In this document: piece after piece, positions 55,476 to 64,000 of the stretch
Layout: each line of letters begins with the position of its first letter
Position numbering within the stretch: the stretch's first letter is position 1
NCBI GenBank assembly: GCA_013076295.1
Contig: RQOL01000472.1
Coordinates: forward strand, 62,001 to 126,000
Length of the DNA: 64,000 bases
Source of the DNA: Sanderia malayensis
Taxonomy: Eukaryota; Cnidaria; Scyphozoa; Semaeostomeae; Pelagiidae
Direction of reading: 5' to 3'
Notes under the pieces: generated by a model
Seen by the model: only the letters and a program-made list of their open reading frames with translations
What the model was told of the DNA's origin: nothing
The model's database searches: none
Made by a program: the position numbers and the translations under genes

Positions 55476-56760
55476 GCTGAAACTAAGTAAAAGACAGATG
55501 AATTTGGTTGTTTTCGTGATATTAACTTTAATGCACACATATTACACATGAATCCACGTTATTACAGCTGAAACTAACTAAAAGACACATGCATTTGCTT
55601 GTTTTCAGTGAAATTAACATTAATGCACACAAATTACACATGAATCCATGTTATTATAGTTGAAACTAAGTGAAATACACATGCAATTACTTGTTTTCAT
55701 TGATATTAACAATCATTCACACTAATTGTACATGAATCCACCTTATTACAGATGAAACTAAGTAAAAGACACATGCATCTGCTTGTTTTCAGTGATATTA
55801 ACATTCATTCACAGTAATTGCAGATGAATCCACGGTATTACAGCTAAAACTAAGTAAAATACACATTCATTTACTTGTTTTCAGTGATATTAACAATCAT
55901 TCACAGTAATTGCACATGAATCCACGTTATTACAGCTGAAACTAAGTAAAAGACACATGCATTTGCTTGTTTTAAGTGAAATTAACAATCATTTAAACTA
56001 ATTGCACATGAATCCACGTTATCCCAGCTATAACTATGTAAAAGACACATGCATTTGCTTGTTTTCAGTGATATTAACTTTAATGCACACAAATTACACA
56101 TGAATCCACGTTATTAGAGTTGAAACTAAGTGAAATACACATGCATTTACTTGTTTTCATTGATATTAACAATCATTCACAGTAATTGCACATGAATCCA
56201 CGTTATTACAGCTGAAACTAAGTAAAAGACACATGCATTTGCTGGTTTTCAGTGATATTAACAATCATTTAAACCAATTGCACATGAATCCACGTTATCC
56301 CAGGTAAAACTATGTAAAGACACATGCATTTGCTTGTTTTCAGTGATATTAACAATAATGTACCCTAATTGCACATGAATCCAGGGTATTACAGCTGAAA
56401 CTAAATAAAAGACAAATTCATTTGCTGGATTTCAGTGATATTAACATTCATTCACACTAATTGCACATGAATCCACGTTATTACAGCTGAAACTAAGTAA
56501 AAGACACATTCATTTCCTTGATTTCAGTGATATTAACATTCATTCACAGCAATTGCATATGAATCCGAGTTATTACAGCTGAAACTAAGTAAAATACACA
56601 TGTAATTACTTGTTTGCAGTGATATTAAAATTCATTCACACCAATTGCACATGAATCCACGTTATTATAGTTGAAACTAAAAAAAAAAACATGTATTTGC
56701 TTGTTTTCAGTGATATTAACATTCATTCACACTAATTTCACACGAATCCACGTTATTACA
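55475..56760 (+). repeat. 14-mer higher-order repeat, copy 2
   Basis: Second copy, nearly identical to the flanking ones. A private change is AAAATACACATTC near 55856, where the others have AAAAGACACATTC. Confidence 0.9.
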
Positions 56761-58045
56761 GCTGAAACTAAGTAAAAGACAGATGAATTTGGTTGTTTTC
56801 GTGATATTAACTTTAATGCACACATATTACACATGAATCCACGTTATTACAGCTGAAACTAACTAAAAGACACATGCATTTGCTTGTTTTCAGTGAAATT
56901 AACATTAATGCACACAAATTACACATGAATCCATGTTATTATAGTTGAAACTAAGTGAAATACACATGCAATTACTTGTTTTCATTGATATTAACAATCA
57001 TTCACACTAATTGTACATGAATCCACCTTATTACAGATGAAACTAAGTAAAAGACACATGCATCTGCTTGTTTTCAGTGATATTAACATTCATTCACAGT
57101 AATTGCAGATGAATCCACGGTATTACAGCTAAAACTAAGTAAAAGACACATTCATTTACTTGTTTTCAGTGATATTAACAATCATTCACAGTAATTGCAC
57201 ATGAATCCACGTTATTACAGCTGAAACTAAGTAAAAGACACATGCATTTGCTTGTTTTAAGTGAAATTAACAATCATTTAAACTAATTGCACATGAATCC
57301 ACGTTATCCCAGCTATAACTATGTAAAAGACACATGCATTTGCTTGTTTTCAGTGATATTAACTTTAATGCACACAAATTACACATGAATCCACGTTATT
57401 AGAGTTGAAACTAAGTGAAATACACATGCATTTACTTGTTTTCATTGATATTAACAATCATTCAAAGTAATTGCACATGAATCCACGTTATTACAGCTGA
57501 AACTAAGTAAAAGACACATGCATTTGCTGGTTTTCAGTGATGTTAACAATCATTTAAACCAATTGCACATGAATCCACGTTATCCCAGGTAAAACTATGT
57601 AAAGACACATGCATTTGCTTGTTTTCAGTGATATTAACAATAATGTACCCTAATTGCACATGAATCCAGGGTATTACAGCTGAAACTAAATAAAAGACAA
57701 ATTCATTTGCTGGATTTCAGTGATATTAACATTCATTCACACTAATTGCACATGAATCCACGTTATTACAGCTGAAACTAAGTAAAAGACACATTCATTT
57801 CCTTGATTTCAGTGATATTAACATTCATTCACAGCAATTGCATATGAATCCGAGTTATTACAGCTGAAACTAAGTAAATTACACATGTAATTACTTGTTT
57901 GCAGTGATATTAAAATTCATTCACACCAATTGCACATGAATCCACGTTATTATAGTTGAAACTAAAAAAAAAAACATGTATTTGCTTGTTTTCAGTGATA
58001 TTAACATTCATTCACACTAATTTCACACGAATCCACGTTATTACA
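56760..58045 (+). repeat. 14-mer higher-order repeat, copy 3
   Basis: Third copy. Private changes include TTCAAAGTAATTGC near 57462, GTGATGTTAAC near 57537 and GTAAATTACACATG near 57875. It ends after the A-run monomer. A fourth ATGAATTTGG monomer does not follow; the array changes to irregular monomers. Confidence 0.9.
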
Positions 58046-60960
58046 GCTGAAACTAAGTAAAAGACACATGCATTTACTTGTTTTCAGTGATATTAACATT
58101 CATTCACAGTAATTCCACATGAAACCACGTTATTACAGCTGAAACTAAGTAAAAGACACATGCATTTACTTGTTTTCAGTGATATTAACATTCATTCACA
58201 GTAATTCCACATGAAACCACGTTATTACACCTGAAACTAACTAAAAGACGCATGCATTTGCTTGTTTTCAGTGAAATTAACATTAATGCACACAAATTAC
58301 ACATGAATCCATGTTATTATAGTTGAAATTAAGTGAAATACACATGCAATTACTTGTTTTCATTGATATTAACAATCATTCACAATTATTGCACATGAAT
58401 CCACGTTATTACAGATGAAACTAAGTAAAAGACACATGCATTTGCTTGTTTTCAGTGATATTAACAATAATGTACACTAATTGCACATGAATCCACTGTA
58501 TTACAGCTGAAACTAAGTAAAAGACACATGCATTTCCTTGTTTTCAGTGATATTAACATTCATTCTCAGTAATTGCAGATGAATTCACTTTATTATAGCT
58601 GAAACTTAATGAAAGATAAATGCATTTGCTTGTTTCAGTGATATTAACTTTCATTCACACTAGTTGCACATGAATCCACGTTATTACAGCTAAAACTAAG
58701 TAAAAGACACATGCATTTACTTGTTTTCAGTGATTATAACATTAATGCACACAATTTACACATGAATCCATGTTATTATAGTTGAAACTAAGTGAAATAC
58801 ACATGCATTTATTTGTTTTCAGTGATATTAACAATCACTTAAACTAATTGCACATGAATCCACGTTATCCCAGCTAAAACTATGTAAAAGACAGGTGCAT
58901 TTGCTTGTTTTCAGTGATATTAACAATAATGTAAACTAATTGCACATGAATGCACGGTATTACAGCTGAAACTAATTTAAAGATAGATGCATTTGCTTGT
59001 TTTCAGTGATATTAACATTCATTCACACTAATTTCACACGAATCCACGTTATTACAGCTGAAACTATGTAAAAGACACATGCATTTACTTGTTTCCAGTG
59101 ATATTAACAATCATTTAAACCAATTGCACATGAATCCACGTTATCCCAGCTAAAACTATGTAAAAGACACATGTATTTGCTTCTTTTCAGTGATATTAAC
59201 AATAATGTACACTAATTGCACATGAATCCACGGTATTACAGCTGAAACTAAGTAAAAGACACATGCATTTCCTTGTTTTCAATGATATTAACATTCATTT
59301 ACACTAATTGCACATGAATCCACGTTATTACAGCTGAAACTAAGTAAAAGACACATTCATTTGCTTGATTTCAGTGATATTAACATTGATTCACACCAAT
59401 TGCACATGAATCCACGTTATTATAGTTGAAACTAAAAAATAGATACATGCATTTGCTTGTTTTCAGTGATATTAACATTCATTCACACAAATTTGACACG
59501 AATCCACGTTATTACAGCTGAAACTAAGTAAAAGACACATGCATTTACTTGTTTTCAGTGATATTAACATTCATTCACAGTAATTCCACATGAAACCACG
59601 TTATTAGAGCTGAAAAAAAGTAAAAGACACATGCATTTGGTTGTTTTCAGTGATATTAACATTCATTCACACTAATTTCACACGAATCCACGTTATTACA
59701 ACTGAAACTATGTAAAAGACACATGCATTTACTTGTTTTCAGTGATATTAAACTTAATGCACACAAATTACACATTAATCCACGTTATTACAGCTGAAAC
59801 TAAGTGAAATACCCAGGCATTTACTTGTTTTCAGTGATATTAACAATCATTTACACTAATTGCACATGAATCCACGTTATCCCATCTAAAACTATGTAAA
59901 AGACACGTGCATTTGCTTCTTTTCAGTGATATTAACAATAATGTACACTAATTGCACATGAATACAGGGTATTACAGCTGAAACTAAGTAAAAGACACAT
60001 TCATTTGCTTGATTTCAGTGATATTAAAATTCATTCACACCAATTGCACATGAATGCAAGTTATTACAGCTGAAACTAAATAAAAGACACATGCATTTAC
60101 TTGTTTTCAGTGATATTAAACTTAATGCACACAAATTACACACGAATCCAGGTTATTACAGCTGAAATTAAGTGAAATACCCAGGCATTTACTTGTTTTC
60201 AGTGATATTAACAATCATTTAAACTAATTGCACATGAATGCACGGTATTACAGCTAAAACTAATTAAAAGATACATGCATTTGCTTGTTTTCAGCGATAT
60301 TAACATTCATTCACACTAATTTCACACGAATCCACGTTATTACAGCTGAAAATATGTAAAAGACACATGCATTTATTTGTTTTCAGTGATATTAAACTTA
60401 ATGCACACAAATTACACATGAAACCAGGTTATTACAGCTGAAACTAAGTAAAAGACACATTCATTTGCTTGATTTCAGTGATATTAACATTCATTCACAC
60501 TAATTGCACATGAATCCACGTTATTACAGCTTAAAATAAGTAAAAGACACATTCATTTGCTTGATTTCAGTGATATTAACATTCAGTCACACCAATTGCA
60601 CATGAATCCACGTTATTATAGTTGAAACTAAAAAATAGATACATGCATTTGTTTGTTTTCAGTGATATTAACATTCATTCACACTAATTTCACACGAATC
60701 CACGTTATTACAGCTGAAACTAAGTAAAAGACACATGCATTTACTTGTTTTCAGTGATATTAACATTCATTCACAGTAATTCCACATGAAACCACATTAT
60801 GACAGCTGAAGCTAAGTAAAAGACACATGCATTTACTTGTTTTCAGTGATATTAACATTCATTCACGGTAATTGCACATGAAACCACGTTTTTACAGCTG
60901 AAGCTGAGTAAAAGACACATGCATTTGGTTGTTTTCAGTTAAATTAACATTAATGCACAG
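58045..60960 (+). repeat. irregular satellite monomers
   Basis: About 32 monomers. The first two full ones, about 58041-58224, are an exact single-monomer tandem duplication carrying TAATTCCACATGAAACC. Monomers with GATATTAAACTTAATGC occur at about 59745, 60110 and 60392, a variant not noticed elsewhere. No HOR longer than a few monomers is evident and no gene is seen. Confidence 0.8.
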
Positions 60961-63900
60961 TAATTGCAGATGAATCCACTTCATTATTGCTGAAACTAAA
61001 TAAATGATAAATGCATTTGCTTCTTTCAGTGATATTAACATTCATTCACATTAATTGCAGATGAATCCACTTTATTATAGCTGAAACTAAATAAAAGATA
61101 AATGCATTTGCTTGTTTCAGTGATATTAACATTCATTCACACTAGTTGCACATGAATCCACGTTATTACAGCTAAAACTAAGTAAAAGACACATGCATTT
61201 AGTTGTTTTCAGTGATATTAACAATAATGCACACAATTTACACATGAATCCATGTTATTATAGATGAAGCTAAGTGAAATACACATGCAATTTCCTGTTT
61301 TCAATGATATTAACAATCATTCACACTAATTGCACACGAATCCACGTTATCCCGGTTAAAAGTATGTAAAAGACACATGCATTTGCTTGTTTTCAGTGAT
61401 ATTAACAATAATGTACACTAATGGCACATGAACCCACGGTATTACAGCTAAAACTAAGTAAAAGACACATTCATTTCCTTGTTTTGAGTGATATTAACAT
61501 TGATTCTAAGTAATTGCACATGAAACCACGCTATTACATCTGAAACAAAGTAAAAGACACATGCATTTGTTTGTTTTCAGTGATATCAACTTTAATGCAC
61601 ACAAAGTACACATGAATCCACGTTATTACAGCTGAAACAAAGTAAAAGACACATGCATTTCCTTGTTTTAGGTGATATTAACATTCATTCACACTAATTG
61701 CACATGAATCCATGTTATTACAGCTGAAGCTAAGTAAAGGACACATTCATTTGCTTGATTTCAGTGATATTAACATTCATTCACACCAATTGCACATAAA
61801 TCCGAGTTATTACAGCTGAAACTAAGTAAAAGACACATGTAATTACTTGTTTGCAGTGATCTTAACATTCATTCACACCAATTGCACATGAATCCACGTT
61901 ATTATAGTTGAAACTAAATAAAAGATACATGCATTTGTTTGTTTTCAGTGATATTAACATTCATTCACACTAATTTCATATGAATCCACCTTATTACAGC
62001 TGAAACTAAGTAAAAGACACATGCATTTACTTGTTTTCAGTGATATTAACATTCATTCACAGTAATTGCACATGAAACCACGTTATTACAGCTGAAAAAA
62101 AGTAAAAGACAGATGCATTTGGTTGTTTTCGTGATATTAACTTTAATGCCCGCAAATTACACATGAATCCACGTTATTACAGCTGAAACTAACGAAAAGA
62201 CACATGCATTTGGTTGTTTTCAGTGAAATTAACATTAACGCACACAAATTACACATGAATCCATGCTATTATAGTTGAAGCTAAGTGAAATACACATGCA
62301 ATTAATTGTTTTCATTGATATTAACAATCATTCACACTAATTGCACTTGAATCCACGTTAATACAGATGAAACTAAGTAAAAGACACATGCATTTGCTTG
62401 TTTTCAGTGATATTAACATTCATTCACAGTAATTGCAGATGAATCTACTTTATTATAGCTGAAACTAAATAAAAGATACATGCATATGCTTGTTTTCAGT
62501 GATATTAACATTCATTCACACTAATTGCACATGAATCCAAGTTATTACAGCTGAAACTAAGTAAAAGACACATTCATTTGCTTGATTTCAGTGATATTAA
62601 CATTCGTTCACAGTAATTGCAGATGAATCCACGGTATTACAGCTAAAACTAAGTAAAAGACACATTCATTTACTTGTTTTCAGTGATATTAACAATCATT
62701 CACACTAATTGCACATGAATCCACGTTATTACAGCTGAAACTAAGTAAAAGACACATTCATTTGCTTCATTTCAGTGATATTAACATTCATTCACAGTAA
62801 TTGCACATGAATCCACGGTATTACAGCTGAAACTAAATAAAAGACATATCCATTTCCTTGTTTTCAGTGATATTAACATTCATTCACAGTAATTGCGCAT
62901 GAATCCACGTTATTACAGCTGAAACTAAGTAAAAGACACATGTAATTACTTGTTTGCAGTGATATTAACATTCATTCACACCAATTGCACATGAATCCAC
63001 GTTATTATAGTTGAAACTAAATAAAAGATACATGCATTTGCTTTTTTTCAGTGATATTAACATTTATTCACACTAATTTCACACGAATCCACGTTATTAC
63101 AGCTAAAACTAAGTAAAAGACACATTCATTTACTTGTTTTCAGTGATATTAACAATCATTCACAGTAATTGCGCATGAATCCACGCTATTACAGCTGAAA
63201 CTAAGTAAAAGACGAATTCATTTGCTTGATTTCAGTGATATTAACATTCATTCACACTAATTGCACATGAATCCACGTTATTACAGCTGAAACTAAGTAA
63301 AAGACACATTCATTTGCTTCATTCCAGTGATAATAACATTCATTCACAGTAATTGCACATGAATCCATGTTATTACAGCTGAAGCTAAGTAAAAGACATA
63401 TCAATTTCCTTGTTTTCAGTGATATTAACATTCATTCACAGTAATTGCGCATGAATCCACGTTATTACAGCTGAAACTAAGTAAAAGACACATGTAATTA
63501 CTTGTTTGCAGTGATATTAACATTCATTCACACCAATTGCACATGAATCCACGTTATTATAGTTGAAACTAAATAAAAGATACATGCATTTGCTTTTTTT
63601 CAGTGATATTAACATTTATTCACACTAATTTCACACGAATCCACGTTATTACAGCTAAAACTAAGTAAAAGACACATTCATTTACTTGTTTTCAGTGATA
63701 TTAACAATCATTCACAGTAATTTCACACGAATCCACGTTATTACAGCTAAAACTAAGTAAAAGACACATTCATTTACTTGTTTTCAGTGATATTAACATT
63801 CATTCACACCAATTGCACATGAATCCCCGTTATTATAGTTGAAACTAAGTAAAAGACACATTCATTTGCTTCATTTCAGTGATATTAACATTCATTCACA

Positions 63901-64000
63901 GTAATTGCACATGAATCCACGGTATTACAGCTGAAACTAAATAAAAGACATATCCATTTCCTTGTTTTCAGTGATATTAACATTCATTCACAGTAATTGC
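60960..64000 (+). repeat. dispersed duplicate of the 48.3-50.6 and 44.4-46.1 kb blocks
   Basis: CCCGGTTAAAAGTATG at 61351 matches 48673 (12678 bp, 138 monomers away), and the order of monomers to about 62560 follows 48290-50500. GAATCTACTTT at 62441 matches 50407 at an offset of 12034, smaller by about 644 bp because the 7-mer is single here. From about 62700 the monomers follow the 44.4-46.1 kb set instead. The array continues beyond the window. Confidence 0.82.

Larger units (their letters stand above)
41287..64000 (+). repeat. 92-bp satellite DNA array, right part
   Basis: About 247 further monomers in the same orientation and phase as the left part. Neighbours are on average more diverged here and the HOR units shorter and more broken. 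Types rare on the left become common: CACACGAATCC, GCGCATGAATCC, GACACATTCATTTGC, and GTAATTACTTGTTTGCAG. The array runs off the right edge. No gene is seen. Confidence 0.97.

Noticed and set aside
1..64000. CRISPR array
   Set aside because: Repeats are contiguous 92-bp units without unique spacers, vary gradually and extend over 60 kb.
1..64000. CENP-B box in the monomer
   Set aside because: I looked for the TTCG...A..CGGG pattern. TTCG occurs in one monomer type (TTTTCGTGATATT) but the CGGG half is missing, so there is no support.
1..64000. Splice-site-like pairs (AAGTAAAA and TTGTTTTCAG) in every monomer
   Set aside because: The spacing within a monomer is about 30 bp, too short for an intron, and no exons are present. 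They follow from AT-rich base composition.
1..64000. Inverted segments of satellite
   Set aside because: All monomers I read are in the same orientation; no head-to-head or tail-to-tail junction was found outside the transposon.

Overview
The window is almost entirely one satellite DNA array. A monomer of about 92 bp (91-93 bp with small indels) is repeated head to tail, always in the same orientation, from base 1 to base 64000, roughly 680 copies. The array runs off both ends. It is AT-rich and shows no convincing protein-coding, rRNA or tRNA gene. The only interruption is a 1566-bp foldback DNA transposon at 39721-41286, inserted at a TTAA that lies inside one monomer. A tens-of-kb satellite array plus a TTAA-targeting foldback element points to a eukaryote, most likely an animal assembled from long reads. 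I cannot name the species.

The array has nested higher-order repeat (HOR) structure. I measured periods from landmark variants such as CTCTGT, which replaces the usual CACACT or CACAGT. Left part: mixed monomers (1-1540), then a 27-monomer unit of about 2.48 kb present twice (1541-6500), overlapping a 43-monomer unit of about 3.945 kb present three times (4852-16687). Inside the 43-mer a 6-monomer sub-unit of about 550 bp recurs. Middle: a composite region (16688-28820) built from the same blocks with 551-bp and 1101-bp tandem duplications, a plain 6-mer run (28820-30960), a 25-mer of about 2.29 kb twice (30960-35550) and a 19-mer of 1743 bp twice (35310-38795). Then come irregular monomers (38796-39720), the transposon, and more irregular monomers (41291-43205).

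The right part is more diverged and mosaic. It has an 11-mer spacing of about 1.01 kb (44450-46300), a 7-mer duplication of 643 bp (48960-50245), a 14-mer of 1285 bp three times (54190-58045), and blocks at 43.2-44.1, 47.8-50.6 and 60.96-64.0 kb that are dispersed copies of one another. The long units at 19, 25, 37 and 43 monomers are all one more than a multiple of six. Several length changes are exactly six monomers, and a few are exactly one. This fits unequal exchange in register on a 6-mer lattice.

The transposon has a 14-bp perfect terminal inverted repeat followed by a T9/T10 run. Its arms of about 410-430 bp are inverted copies of each other around a loop of about 726 bp, and it is flanked by TTAA on both sides. 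It looks non-autonomous. Kolobok-like is my best family guess from the TTAA target and the terminal sequence; piggyBac-like is the alternative. The short reading frames in the window are accidental products of the satellite or of the palindromic arms.

All periods and copy boundaries were read by eye and should be accurate to a few bases for periods and to tens of bases for block edges.
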